From the NCBI RefSeq assembly GCF_030270585.1, contig NZ_BSYI01000022.1, positions 1 to 64,000 of the forward strand: a stretch of DNA of 64,000 nt, given 5' to 3'. Source of the stretch: Paralimibaculum aggregatum (GTDB lineage: Bacteria > Pseudomonadota > Alphaproteobacteria > Rhodobacterales > Rhodobacteraceae). A model generated the notes under the pieces. The model did not search any database. It was not told where the DNA came from and saw only the letters and a list, made by a program, of their open reading frames with translations. Of the stretch, positions 1 to 8,564 are shown in pieces; positions within the stretch are counted from its first letter, which is position 1, and the number at the start of each line of letters is the position of its first letter. A program made the translations under genes and the position numbers.

Positions 1-129
1 CGCGGCCCTCAGCGCCGCCGCCCGGTCGCGGGCGGCGCGGGCCTCGGCCATCCGTGCGGCCAGCGCGGCTTCGTCGGCACGGCGCTGCGCGGCGATCGCG
101 CGGGCGAGGCGTGAGAGCCGCTCCGACAT
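1..129 (-). CDS. Short Ala/Arg-rich coiled-coil protein, partial
   Basis: The first 43 residues of a minus-strand gene are visible; it runs off the left edge. Its ATG lies 4 bp after the flhB stop, so it is probably the last gene seen of the flgB-flhB operon. The visible part, beginning MSERLSRLARAIAAQRRADE, is a highly charged Ala/Arg-rich helix with regular spacing like a coiled coil. That look and the position beside export-gate genes would fit a FliJ-like or other flagellar accessory protein. No family motif is present in this stretch, so the function is not assigned. Confidence 0.5.
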   Translation of the reverse strand, partial: MSERLSRLARAIAAQRRADEAALAARMAEARAARDRAAALRAA

Positions 130-133
130 CGCC

Positions 134-1225
134 TCACCGCCGCTTCGCGCGGGCTTCGGCGCGGAGCTTCTCGGCGAACAGCACCGCGGCGGCCACCGCC
201 CTGTAGTGCTCCGGCCGGACCTCCTGCCCGACCTCGACGAGCGCATGGATCGAGCGCGCGGTGGGCGGGTCGTGCTGCACCGGCACGCCGGCCTCCTCGG
301 CCAGCTCGCGAATGCGGAGCGCGATCTCGTCGACCCCCTTGGCGAGGCATTTCGGCGCCGATCCGGGGGCGCGATCCCAGGACAGCGCCACCGCGTAATG
401 CGTCGGGTTGGCGATCACCACATCGGCCCTGGGCACGTCGAGCATCATCTTCTGCGTGGCGATCTCGCGCGCCCGGCTGCGGCGCGCGGCGCGCAGATGC
501 GGATCGCCCTCGGTGCTCTTGCTCTCCTCCTTGAGCTCCTGGTGGCTCATCCGGTTTCGGCGCAGGAACTCCAGCCGCTGCCAGATCAGGTCGACGAAGG
601 CGATCGCCGCGGTGGCGACGAGCAGCCCGGTCAGGATCTCGGCGAGGCGGTCGTGCAGCACGCCGCCGATGGCGCGCGCCTCCAGCGCCGGGGTGGCGAC
701 GATCTCCGGCATCGCGGCGGCGAGGCTGAGATAGAGGATGGTGGCGACCGCCCCGACCTTCACGACGTTCTTGGCGAAATCGACCAGCCCGGTCGGCCCG
801 TATTTCTGCTTCGCATTGGCCAGTGGCGAGATCCGCGAGAGCTTCGGCGCGATCTTCTCCGGCGCCACGGTGATCCCGCGCTGGGCGACCAGCAGCATGA
901 CGATCAGCAGCGCCGGCAGCAGCACCGCCGGCGCCGCGGCGAGCAGGACCCGGCCGAGGATCGCCGGCAGCAGCGCGCCGCGCCCCTCGCCCAGCAGGTC
1001 CGCGGCCAGCGCATCGGGCATCGCCAGAACCGGCGTCAGCGCCGCGCCGAGGGTCACCGCCGACCAGCCGCCGCCGAGCAGCAGCGCCAGCGCCAGCCCG
1101 GCATAGGCGGCGAGGGTCTGGGAGTCCTGGCTGCGCGGGATGTCGCCCTGCTCCCAGGCCTTCTCGAGCCGGCGCGGGGTGGCGTCATGGGTCTTCTCCT
1201 GGGCCTCGGTGTCGCCCTCCGCCAT
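134..1225 (-). CDS. flhB: Flagellar export gate protein FlhB
   Basis: FlhB is the inner-membrane switch of the flagellar type III export gate, changing substrate class from rod/hook to filament proteins. The 363-residue protein has a short charged N-terminus, four hydrophobic segments (about residues 38-60, 83-115, 150-172 and 190-215) and a basic cytoplasmic C-terminal half. The autocleavage motif NPTH is at about residues 273-276, in the context VVIANPTHYAVAL. Length is normal for the family. Its start overlaps the fliR stop by one base, which suggests translational coupling within the export-gate gene run. Confidence 0.97.
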   Translation of the reverse strand: MAEGDTEAQEKTHDATPRRLEKAWEQGDIPRSQDSQTLAAYAGLALALLLGGGWSAVTLGAALTPVLAMPDALAADLLGEGRGALLPAILGRVLLAAAPAVLLPALLIVMLLVAQRGITVAPEKIAPKLSRISPLANAKQKYGPTGLVDFAKNVVKVGAVATILYLSLAAAMPEIVATPALEARAIGGVLHDRLAEILTGLLVATAAIAFVDLIWQRLEFLRRNRMSHQELKEESKSTEGDPHLRAARRSRAREIATQKMMLDVPRADVVIANPTHYAVALSWDRAPGSAPKCLAKGVDEIALRIRELAEEAGVPVQHDPPTARSIHALVEVGQEVRPEHYRAVAAAVLFAEKLRAEARAKRR

Positions 1226-2004
1226 CAGCCGATGCCCCCGAGCGGGTCGGCGAAGAGCGCGGCCAGCGCCCCGAGCCAGCGCGCGAAGATCGCCGGCAGC
1301 GCGGCATGGAGCGTCAGCAGCCCGAGCCCGATCAGCAGCGGCACGCCGATCAGCACCACGAGGAGCTGCGGCATCGCCCGGCTGATCGCGCCGAGGGCGA
1401 GGTTGTAGGCGAAGCTGATCGCGATGAAGGGCACCGCGAGGGCGATGCCGAGGGCGAAGACATCCGCCACCCGCGCGGTGGTCAGCGCGGCGAGATCGCC
1501 GGGCGCCGGAAAGCGGGCGAAGGGCAGCACGTCGTAGAGCGTGGCGAGCGCCGCGACGAGCTGGACGTGCAGCCCGGCATTCAGCGCCAGCACCGTGCCG
1601 CCCATGGCGAGGAAGGTGGCGATGGTGGGCTCCGGCGTCTCCGCGACCGGGGTGGCGAAGACATGGCTGATCGAGAGGTGATAGGCGGCGGCGCTGCCGG
1701 CGATCTGCAGCGCGAAGATCAGCATGCGGAAGCCGAGGCCGATGGCGAGGCCGCTGACCGCCTCCGCCGCGATCATCCGCGCGACTCCCGGCGCGTCGGC
1801 GGGGGTCGCGGGCAGCAGCGGCTGCATCAGCGGCGCCAGCACCAGCGTGATCGCCAGCGCCGCGGCGAGGCGGATGCGCAGCGGGATGGTGCGCTCGCCG
1901 AGGCCGGGCACCAGGAACGCCGCGGCGCCGATGCGGGCGAAGACGCCGGCCACCGTCAGCACATGGAGCTCGGCGGCCGCGAAGATCTCCGCCAGCGGGC
2001 CCAT
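1225..2004 (-). CDS. fliR: Flagellar export gate protein FliR
   Basis: FliR is an integral membrane subunit of the FliPQR core channel of the flagellar type III secretion apparatus. The 259-residue product is almost wholly hydrophobic, with about six membrane segments, including a first one around residues 12-35 and a last one around 210-240. The ATG is directly next to the flhA stop, and the stop overlaps the flhB start. flhA-fliR-flhB is a common order for export-gate genes, and both length and context fit. Confidence 0.95.
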   Translation of the reverse strand: MGPLAEIFAAAELHVLTVAGVFARIGAAAFLVPGLGERTIPLRIRLAAALAITLVLAPLMQPLLPATPADAPGVARMIAAEAVSGLAIGLGFRMLIFALQIAGSAAAYHLSISHVFATPVAETPEPTIATFLAMGGTVLALNAGLHVQLVAALATLYDVLPFARFPAPGDLAALTTARVADVFALGIALAVPFIAISFAYNLALGAISRAMPQLLVVLIGVPLLIGLGLLTLHAALPAIFARWLGALAALFADPLGGIG

Positions 2005-4080
2005 TCAGGCGGTTCCGAGCAGGCTGAGATCGGCATGGCTGCCGATCTCATCGAAGGACAGCACCGGGTTGGGGATGCCCTTGGCGGCCAGGACCTGGCG
2101 CAGGAAGCGCCGCCGCTTCGCCGAGGTCGCCACCGCGGGGAAGGCGCCGCTCTCGCCGGCGCGGCGGAGCTGCGCGCCGACCGCGCCGGCGAGGCGGTTG
2201 AACTCCGCCGGCGGCAGCGCGATGTCGTGGCCGGCCTCGATCTCGTGCTCGGCGAAGAGCCCCTCCCAGGCCGGGCCGAGCTGCACCAGCGGCAGCCTGC
2301 CCTCCTTGTCGCTGAGCCGCGAGACGATGTGGAAGGCGATGCGCCGGCGGATATGCTCGACGATCTCCTCCGGCGCCATGTTGGCCGCCCGGGCCTCGGC
2401 GGCGGCCTCGAGGATCAGCGGCAGGTTGCGCACCGAGACGCGCTCGTCGAGCAGCATGCGCAGCACGGTCTGCAGCACGTCATGCGGCACCTTCTCGGGC
2501 ACGAACTCGTCGATCAGCCTGCGGTTGGCCTCGGCCCGCGCGGGATCGGATGGGCTGGTGAAGGCCTCGATCAGCTTGCGCAGCGCGCGCCGGGTGAAGA
2601 GCCGCGCGAAATTCGCCTGGATGGTCTCCAGGAGATGCGTCGCCACCACCTCGCCGGGGGCGACCACCGGCAGGCCGAGCGCCGCCGCCTCCTCCTGGTC
2701 GCGCTCGGCGATCCAGCGCGCCGGCGCCTTGTAGACCGGCTCCTCGACATCCTCGCCCGGCAGCGGCAGCGGCAGGTCCGGCCGGGTCAGCACGAGCACA
2801 TGGCCGGGCTTCAGCACGGCCTGCGCCGCCTCCACCCCCTGGATCTGGATCGAGTAGCTGCCCGGCGGCAGCAGCGGGTCGTCGGTGAGGCGCACCTCCG
2901 GCATCACGAAGCCGTATTCGCTGGCGATGTGGCGGCGCATGTTGCCGATGCGCTTCTCGAGGCCGGTGCCGGGCTCCATCACCGCGCCGATCAGGTTGGG
3001 CGCGAAGCGCAGGTGGATCTCGTCGACATCGAGGAGATCGCCGAGCGGCCGCTGCACCGGCGCGGCCTCGGTCTCCGGCTCCGGCGCGAAGGCCGCGGCC
3101 TCCGCCGCCGCCCGCGCCCTCGCGGCCAGCAGCGCCGCGATCACCAGCACCGCGGCGCCGACGATGAAGGGCGCGAAGGGCAGCCCCGGCACGAAGGCGA
3201 AGAGCGCCATCAGCGCCGCCACCGTCGCCAGCGCCCCGGGATAGCCGCCGAGCTGGGTGATCAGCGCCTTGTCGGCCGAGCCGGTCACCCCGCCCTTGGA
3301 GAGCAGCAGCGCCGCGGCGATCGAGGTGATGACGGACGGGATCTGGCTGACCAGCCCGTCGCCGACGGTGAGCACCGAATAGGTGCGCAGCGCCTCGCCG
3401 AGCGTCAGGTCATGCACCGCGAGCCCCATGGCGAGGCCCATCACCAGGTTGAGCAGGGTGATCAGCAGCCCGGCGATGGCGTCGCCCTTGACGAATTTCG
3501 AGGCGCCGTCGAGCGAGCCGAAGAAGGTCGTCTCCTCCTGCTCGAGCCGGCGCCGCTCATGCGCCTCCTTGTGGCTGATCGCACCGGCGGCGACATCCGA
3601 ATCGATCGCCAGCTGCTTGCCCGGCATGCCGTCGAGCGCGAACCGCGCGCCGACCTCGGCCATGCGCCCGGCGCCCTTGGTGATCACGATGAAATTGACG
3701 ATCAGCAGCACGCCGAACACCACGAGGCCGAGGAACAGGCTCCCCGACATGATGAACATCGCGAAGCCCTCGATCACGCCGCCGGCGGCGGCGGTGCCGG
3801 TATGGCCCTCGCCGATGATCAGCTTGGTCGAGGAGACGTTGAGCGAGAGCCGCAGCATCAGCGAGGCGAGCAGCACCGTGGGGAAGGCGGAGAAGTCCAG
3901 CGGCCGCTCGATGAACAGCGTGACCGTGAAGATCAGGATCGCCAGCGCGAAGGAGACCGCGAGGCCGATGTCGAGCAGCCAGGCCGGCATCGGCAGGATC
4001 ATCATCACGATGACCGCCATCAGCGCCAGCACCAGCAGCACCGTCGGCTGGTAGAGCGCGCGGATGTCGAACTGGTCCAT
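2005..4080 (-). CDS. flhA: Flagellar export gate protein FlhA
   Basis: FlhA forms the nonameric ring of the export gate; its cytoplasmic domain docks chaperone-substrate complexes and its membrane part uses the proton motive force. The 691-residue protein has eight hydrophobic segments in its first 320 residues. Between them is the conserved FHIPEP-type loop region, seen here as GARFALDGMPGKQLAIDSD. The rest is the soluble FlhA-C domain. Size matches the family. The gene lies 9 bp after the lytic transglycosylase gene and abuts fliR. Confidence 0.98.
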   Translation of the reverse strand: MDQFDIRALYQPTVLLVLALMAVIVMMILPMPAWLLDIGLAVSFALAILIFTVTLFIERPLDFSAFPTVLLASLMLRLSLNVSSTKLIIGEGHTGTAAAGGVIEGFAMFIMSGSLFLGLVVFGVLLIVNFIVITKGAGRMAEVGARFALDGMPGKQLAIDSDVAAGAISHKEAHERRRLEQEETTFFGSLDGASKFVKGDAIAGLLITLLNLVMGLAMGLAVHDLTLGEALRTYSVLTVGDGLVSQIPSVITSIAAALLLSKGGVTGSADKALITQLGGYPGALATVAALMALFAFVPGLPFAPFIVGAAVLVIAALLAARARAAAEAAAFAPEPETEAAPVQRPLGDLLDVDEIHLRFAPNLIGAVMEPGTGLEKRIGNMRRHIASEYGFVMPEVRLTDDPLLPPGSYSIQIQGVEAAQAVLKPGHVLVLTRPDLPLPLPGEDVEEPVYKAPARWIAERDQEEAAALGLPVVAPGEVVATHLLETIQANFARLFTRRALRKLIEAFTSPSDPARAEANRRLIDEFVPEKVPHDVLQTVLRMLLDERVSVRNLPLILEAAAEARAANMAPEEIVEHIRRRIAFHIVSRLSDKEGRLPLVQLGPAWEGLFAEHEIEAGHDIALPPAEFNRLAGAVGAQLRRAGESGAFPAVATSAKRRRFLRQVLAAKGIPNPVLSFDEIGSHADLSLLGTA

Positions 4081-4089
4081 GGCCGGCCC

Positions 4090-4776
4090 TCAGCGGTCGG
4101 CGACGCGCAGCAGCCCGCCGGCCGCGCGGGTGAGCAGGGAGAGCCGGACGCCGCCGGCAGTCGGTGCGCCGGCCACCGGCGCGGCGCGGGGCGGCGCCGG
4201 CCGGTCCGCACCGCGGCCCGCGGCCAGCCGCGGCTCGCCGCCGTCGCCGCGCCGCAGGTGCCGCGCGATCACCGCGCGATAGCGGCCGGCATGGTCGGGG
4301 CTGCGCGAATGGTACCAGCCGGCGGCGGTGAGCCAGTTCCCGGCCTCCGCGTGCAGGGATTTGAGGAACCGCGCGGCATAATCGGCGCCTGCCGCGGGCT
4401 CGAGCAGCGCGGCGACGCTGTCGAAGGCCTTGCCGTGCCAGCGCCAGTTGATCTGGAAACAGCCGATATCGGTCGAGCGGCGGCCGGCGGCGATCGCCGC
4501 TTCCGCCGCTGCGAGGGCCTCGCGGCGGCTGTCGAACCAGCGGCCCTCGCCCTCGATGTTGAGCGTCCAGGGCCAGGGGCCTCGGCGCCCGTCGCGCGTG
4601 GTGCCGGTCTCGGCCAGGGTGATCGCCTGCATGATCTCGGGCGGAATGCCGTGGCGCCGCGCGGCGGTCTCGGCGGCCTCGCGGCAGAGTGCGGCGCGGG
4701 CGCCGGCGCTGTCTCCGGCGAGCGCCGCGACGATTCCGAGAATGCCCGCGAGGCGGGCGGCGAAACCGCGCTGCAT
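4090..4776 (-). CDS. Lytic transglycosylase (SLT domain), flagellum-associated
   Basis: This is a periplasmic peptidoglycan lyase that probably opens the wall for the rod. The 228-residue protein has a signal-peptide-like N-terminus (residues 1-29) and an SLT-type domain. The likely catalytic Glu56 is in the context AITLAETGTTRDG, followed by the family-typical DIGCFQINWRWHG around residues 130-142 and AAGWYHSRSP. It sits between fliQ (1-bp gap) and flhA (9-bp gap), so it belongs to the export-gate operon. In Rhodobacter sphaeroides a comparable enzyme, SltF, works with an FlgJ lacking its own muramidase domain; the FlgJ-like gene here (11469-11792) also lacks one. Equivalence to SltF is inferred. 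Confidence 0.88.
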   Translation of the reverse strand: MQRGFAARLAGILGIVAALAGDSAGARAALCREAAETAARRHGIPPEIMQAITLAETGTTRDGRRGPWPWTLNIEGEGRWFDSRREALAAAEAAIAAGRRSTDIGCFQINWRWHGKAFDSVAALLEPAAGADYAARFLKSLHAEAGNWLTAAGWYHSRSPDHAGRYRAVIARHLRRGDGGEPRLAAGRGADRPAPPRAAPVAGAPTAGGVRLSLLTRAAGGLLRVADR

Positions 4777-4777
4777 C

Positions 4778-5047
4778 TCATCCGCCTCCCGCGACGATGG
4801 GGATCAGCTGCGCCTGGAACAGCTCGACGAGGCCCTGGGTCATGAACGACAGGCTGACCCAGAGCACCACGCCGATCGCGAGCAGCTTCGGCACGAAGGT
4901 CAGGGTCAGCTCCTGGATCGAGGTCAGCGCCTGCATCAGGCCGATCCCGAGCCCGACCGCGAGCGCCACCACGAGCACCGGCGCGGCGATCACGATCGCC
5001 GTCCAGATCGCCTCGCGCATCAGCGCGACGAATGCCGGACCATCCAT
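4778..5047 (-). CDS. fliQ: Flagellar export gate protein FliQ
   Basis: FliQ is the small two-helix subunit that wraps the FliP-FliR core of the flagellar export channel. The 89-residue protein shows two membrane helices (about residues 16-40 and 52-75) joined by the family-typical loop QALTSIQELTLTFVPK. Length is exactly what is expected. It follows fliE by 22 bp and precedes the lytic transglycosylase gene by one base. Confidence 0.96.
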   Translation of the reverse strand: MDGPAFVALMREAIWTAIVIAAPVLVVALAVGLGIGLMQALTSIQELTLTFVPKLLAIGVVLWVSLSFMTQGLVELFQAQLIPIVAGGG

Positions 5048-5069
5048 CGCCCCGGGCCTCCGCCGCGCC

Positions 5070-5387
5070 TCAGACCGGCATCCGCAGCACTTCCTGATAG
5101 GCCTCGACCACCCGGTCGCGCACGGTGACCGCGGTCTGCAGCGCCAGTTCCGTCGCGGTCAGCGCCTCGACCACCGATTGCACGTCGCCGCGGCCGGAGA
5201 TCGCCGCGTCCGCCACCTGCTCGCCGCGCTGCAGCGTCTCGGTGATCTCCTGAGCGGCGCGGGCCAGGGTCTCGGCAAAGCCGGTCTCGGCCACCGTCGC
5301 GCCGGGTTCGGCAGGCGGGGCGGCGTCGGCGCCGAGCTTGCGGGCGCTGTCATAGAGTCGGGTCGCGAAGCTGGTCTCGATGTCCAT
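5070..5387 (-). CDS. fliE: Flagellar MS ring-rod junction protein FliE
   Basis: FliE joins the MS ring to the proximal rod and is the first rod-type export substrate. The 105-residue product has the normal size and the conserved C-terminal half: helices with VQSVVEALTATELALQTAV followed by VRDRVVEAYQEVLRMPV. The ATG at 5387 is preceded by AGGAGACGGAA, a good ribosome binding site. It lies between flgC (44-bp gap) and fliQ in the basal-body/export operon. Confidence 0.94.
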   Translation of the reverse strand: MDIETSFATRLYDSARKLGADAAPPAEPGATVAETGFAETLARAAQEITETLQRGEQVADAAISGRGDVQSVVEALTATELALQTAVTVRDRVVEAYQEVLRMPV

Positions 5388-5431
5388 TTCCGTCTCCTGA
5401 TTTCCGGATCGGGTCCGCAGGGGGCCAGGGG

Positions 5432-5824
5432 TCAGCGGCGCAGGAGCTCGAGCATGCCGCCATACATGCGCCTGGCCTGGTCGAAGAGGGTGAGGTTCGC
5501 CTGATAGGACCGCTGCGCCTCGCGGGCGTCGGCGATCTCGATCAGCGGGTCGACATTGGAATAGGTGACGATCCCGCGGGCATCGGCGAGCGGGTGGCCG
5601 GGCTCGTAGGATTCGCGCGCCGGCGCCGGGCTGAGATTGATCCGGCCGGCGCGCACGGTCTCGGCGCCGGTGGCGGTGTCGAGCGCGCTCTCGAAGCTCA
5701 CGCGCTTGCGCTGGAAGCCGGGGGTGTCGACATTGGCGAGGTTCTCCCCGATCAGCCGGAGGCGGGTCGACTGTGCCCCCATGCCGGAGGCGGCGGCGCT
5801 CATGGCGCGGACGAGATCATGCAT
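5432..5824 (-). CDS. flgC: Proximal rod protein FlgC
   Basis: FlgC is a proximal rod subunit exported through the flagellar apparatus. The 130-residue protein carries the rod/hook signature NLANVDTPGFQRKRVSFES near residues 29-47 and the C-terminal D0 helix pattern SYQANLTLFDQARRMYGGML. Length agrees with the family (about 134). It begins 4 bp after flgB ends and is followed by fliE, the classic flgB-flgC-fliE order. Confidence 0.96.
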   Translation of the reverse strand: MHDLVRAMSAAASGMGAQSTRLRLIGENLANVDTPGFQRKRVSFESALDTATGAETVRAGRINLSPAPARESYEPGHPLADARGIVTYSNVDPLIEIADAREAQRSYQANLTLFDQARRMYGGMLELLRR

Positions 5825-5828
5825 GGGA

Positions 5829-6230
5829 TCAGCGGCTCCGTCCGAGGCCGATGCGCAGGATGTCCACCGCCTTGGAATAGACGCCGAGCGCCAGCGAATG
5901 GTCGCCCTGGGTCTCCACCGCCATGATCGATTCGGTCTCGAGGCTCACCGAGTTGCCGTTGGGCGCGGCGCGGTCGGCCCGGACCACGGGCTCGAATGCC
6001 GCCGGGCGGCCCGGGGCCTGCCCGAGCAGATGCTCCGGACGCGTGGCGCGGGGCGTGAACGCTTCGTTAACTCCACCCGCGTTAACCAATTCCGAGAAGG
6101 GCCGCAGGTCGCGCGCCCGGTAACCGGGGGTATCCGCATTGGCGACGTTTTCGGCGATCACGCGATGGCGGGCAGATGCATGGCGGGCCATGTCCGACGC
6201 CTTCGCGAGCACTGAGATTTTCTCCAGCAT
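5829..6230 (-). CDS. flgB: Proximal rod protein FlgB
   Basis: FlgB is the other proximal rod subunit. The open frame continues far upstream, but the real gene starts at the ATG at 6230 (MLEKISVLAKASDMARH), giving 133 residues, the family length. The rod signature NVANADTPGYRARDL lies near residues 28-42, and the C-terminus has the usual helix preceding VYSKAVDILRIGLGR. It is the first gene of the minus-strand basal-body/export operon. The 78-bp gap to the divergent fliI must hold promoters for both directions. Confidence 0.95.
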   Translation of the reverse strand: MLEKISVLAKASDMARHASARHRVIAENVANADTPGYRARDLRPFSELVNAGGVNEAFTPRATRPEHLLGQAPGRPAAFEPVVRADRAAPNGNSVSLETESIMAVETQGDHSLALGVYSKAVDILRIGLGRSR

Positions 6231-6308
6231 GCCTGACCTCACTTCTGTGACGTGCCCCGCCGTTCTAGTGCAGGCATGGTTAAGGGAAGGTGAGCGAAGG
6301 GGGCTGTC
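6231..6308. promoter_or_regulatory. Divergent intergenic region between flgB and fliI
   Basis: This 78-bp gap separates the heads of two divergent flagellar transcription units, so it is expected to hold both promoters. It includes a relatively AT-rich core around TGGTTAAGGGAAGG, which also provides purine-rich ribosome-binding sequence upstream of fliI. No confident sigma-54 or sigma-28 element was recognised by eye. Confidence 0.4.
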
Positions 6309-7688
6309 GTGACCGCGCCGGACCGGGGGCCGCTGCCGCAGCCGGCGCGGCTGCCCGCCTCGGCGCGGATCTGGGGCCGGGTCACCGGCTCGGACGGCAC
6401 CGTCGTGCGCATCGCCGGCCTCGGCGCCCTGGCGCGGCTGGGCGACGGGATCCGCATCGACCGGGCGGAGCGGGCGCCGCTGCATGGCGAGGTGGTGGCG
6501 ATCGGTGAGCAGCGGGTCACCGCGATGCTGATGGGCGCGGGCGACGGGCTGGTGGCGGGGGCGCGGGCCTATCTCGAGGCGGTGCCGCCGCCGCGGCCCT
6601 CCGATGGCTGGCTCGGCCAGGTGGTCGATGCCTTCGGCCGGCTGCCGGATGGCGCGCCGGCACCGGAGGGCTGCACCGGTGCGGCGCTGCGGCGGGCGCC
6701 GCCGCAGGCGCAGCGGCGGCGGGGCCTCGGGCCGCGCCTGCGCACCGGCCTGGCCGCGACCGATACGGTGCTGCCGATCTGCCGCGGCCAGCGGCTTGGG
6801 CTGTTCGCCGGCTCCGGCGTCGGCAAGTCGATGCTGCTGGGGGCTCTGGCCCGCGGGATCGAGGCGGATGTGGTGGTGATCGGCCTGATCGGCGAGCGGG
6901 GCCGTGAGGTCGGCGATTTCGTGCGGGACCGGCTCGGGCCGGCGGGCATGGCGCGCGCGGTGGTCGTCGCCGCCACCTCCGACCAGAGCGCCCTGGTGAA
7001 GCGGCGGGCGGCGATGCTCACGCTGGCCGTGGCCGAGCATTTCCGCGACCGCGGCCGGCACGTGCTCTGCCTGCTCGATTCGCTCACGCGCTTCGCCGAG
7101 GCGCATCGCGAGATCGCCCTGGCCGCCGGCGAGACCCCGGCGCTGCGCGCCTTCCCGCCCTCCACCGCGGCGGAGATCGCGGCGCTGTGCGAGCGCGCCG
7201 GCCCCGGCGCCGACGGCCCGGGCGACCTCACGGCGGTGTTCTCGGTGCTGGTCGCGGGCTCCGACATGGAGGAGCCGGTGGCCGACATGGTGCGGGGCGT
7301 GCTCGACGGGCATGTCGTGCTCGACCGGGCGATCGCCGAGCGCGGGCGATTTCCGGCGATCGACCTGCGCCGGTCGGTCTCGCGCTCCGCGCCCGCCGCC
7401 TGGACCGCGGCGGAGGCCGCGCTGGCGACGCGGGCCCGGCGCCTCGTCGCGGCCTATGAGGATGCCGAGCCGATGATCCAGGCCGGGCTCTACCAGCCGG
7501 GCGGCGATCCGGTGCTCGACGAGGCGGTGCGGCTCTGGCCCGAGCTCGACCGGTTCATGGCGCTGGGCAGCGAGGGCGCGCAGGCGGGCGAGGGCTTCGC
7601 GCTGCTGGCGAGGCTCATGGCGCCGCCGGAGCCGGACGCTCCGCCTGCGGCACGGCCGCGGGAGGCGCGCAGCATCGGCCGGGTCTAG
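6309..7688 (+). CDS. fliI: Flagellar export ATPase FliI
   Basis: FliI is the hexameric ATPase that unfolds and delivers substrates to the export gate. The 459-residue protein has Walker A GSGVGKS at about residues 168-174 and a Walker B-like strand HVLCLLDSLTRFAEAHRE. The typical F1/T3SS sequence PPSTAAEIAALCERAG is present, as is the DGHVVLDRAIAERGRFPAID signature. Start is GTG at 6309 after an AAGGGGG stretch. It is alone on the plus strand, divergent from flgB and convergent with the DUF1217 gene 27 bp downstream. Its usual partner fliH lies far away at 25007. Confidence 0.97.
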   Translation: MTAPDRGPLPQPARLPASARIWGRVTGSDGTVVRIAGLGALARLGDGIRIDRAERAPLHGEVVAIGEQRVTAMLMGAGDGLVAGARAYLEAVPPPRPSDGWLGQVVDAFGRLPDGAPAPEGCTGAALRRAPPQAQRRRGLGPRLRTGLAATDTVLPICRGQRLGLFAGSGVGKSMLLGALARGIEADVVVIGLIGERGREVGDFVRDRLGPAGMARAVVVAATSDQSALVKRRAAMLTLAVAEHFRDRGRHVLCLLDSLTRFAEAHREIALAAGETPALRAFPPSTAAEIAALCERAGPGADGPGDLTAVFSVLVAGSDMEEPVADMVRGVLDGHVVLDRAIAERGRFPAIDLRRSVSRSAPAAWTAAEAALATRARRLVAAYEDAEPMIQAGLYQPGGDPVLDEAVRLWPELDRFMALGSEGAQAGEGFALLARLMAPPEPDAPPAARPREARSIGRV

Positions 7689-7715
7689 GATCCGCGGGCC
7701 GTTCTCCGGCCGGCG

Positions 7716-8564
7716 TCAGAGCAGGTTCGAGGCGAACAGCCCGGCGGCGGCGGCGCTGCCGAGGCCGCCGGCCCGGAGGATCTGCACCGCGGCCGAGGCG
7801 CCGCCGGTGCCGGTGCCGGCGCTGCCGCTCTCGATCTGTGCCCGCACCAGGAAGCGGTTGAGCGCATCCTCGACGGTCTCCGGATCGCTGAACACGGCCG
7901 GGCTTTCCGATCCGTAGCGCGCGCGCGACAGCCGCTCCAGCTCGAGCACCTGCTGGTCGATGTCGATCAGCGCGAACTGGTCGGGGAGGTTGAAGGCGTA
8001 TTCCACCACCCGCCGCATCGGCTGCGAGCCGAGGATCCGCAGCCAGCCGCTGCTCCCGGCGGTCTCGCTGCCGGCGATCCCGCCGATCTCGCGCCGGAAG
8101 TTCATGGCGACGCGCAGATCGACATCCTGCTCGCCCACCGCGCTCTCGAACCGGCGGAGCCTGTACTGCTCGATGATCCGCTCCCGGACCGAGGTGAGGA
8201 TCAGCCGGTTGCCGAGATCGCCGAAGCCGAGCTCCTCCGCAAGCGCGCGATAGGCCGGGTCGGCGATCCGGTTGGCGAAGGAGCGCGGGTCGAGGCTGCC
8301 TTCCTCGATCACCTTCCGGACATAGGCGCGCTTGTCGAGATCCTCCTCGAGCCCGAAGGCGCCGAGCACGACGCGGAGCAGGCGCCGGTCGGCCATCAGG
8401 TCCTCCAGCGTCTCGACCTGGCCGGCATTCTCCTCGAAATGCGCGATGTCGCGCCGGATCTCCGGGCTGCGCTCGAAGAGGGCGAGCTGGCGGTCATGGG
8501 TCTGCTCGATGAAGCGGAACCCCGCCAGCCCGCCGAGCGGGACGATCGGCGCGAAACCGGTCAC
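7716..8564 (-). CDS. DUF1217 family flagellar-cluster protein
   Basis: This 282-residue protein resembles the DUF1217 family found in alphaproteobacterial flagellar clusters. It starts with PIVPLGGLAGFRFIEQTHDR and consists of charged helices without signal peptide or membrane segment. Repeated features such as FANRIADPAYRALAEELGFG are typical. Its start overlaps the flbT stop by 4 bp (ATGA), so it is translated with the flagellin-flaF-flbT group. The molecular role of DUF1217 is not known to me; a flagellar role rests on family distribution and context. Confidence 0.82.
   Translation of the reverse strand: MTGFAPIVPLGGLAGFRFIEQTHDRQLALFERSPEIRRDIAHFEENAGQVETLEDLMADRRLLRVVLGAFGLEEDLDKRAYVRKVIEEGSLDPRSFANRIADPAYRALAEELGFGDLGNRLILTSVRERIIEQYRLRRFESAVGEQDVDLRVAMNFRREIGGIAGSETAGSSGWLRILGSQPMRRVVEYAFNLPDQFALIDIDQQVLELERLSRARYGSESPAVFSDPETVEDALNRFLVRAQIESGSAGTGTGGASAAVQILRAGGLGSAAAAGLFASNLL

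Noticed and set aside
1306-4845. A 1179-codon open frame on the plus strand
   Set aside because: It is antisense to fliR and flhA with biased, low-complexity composition; the minus-strand genes are clear.
6231-7313. A much longer N-terminal extension of FlgB
   Set aside because: The frame is open through fliI antisense sequence, but the family begins at the Met at 6230 and the extension is Arg/His-rich.
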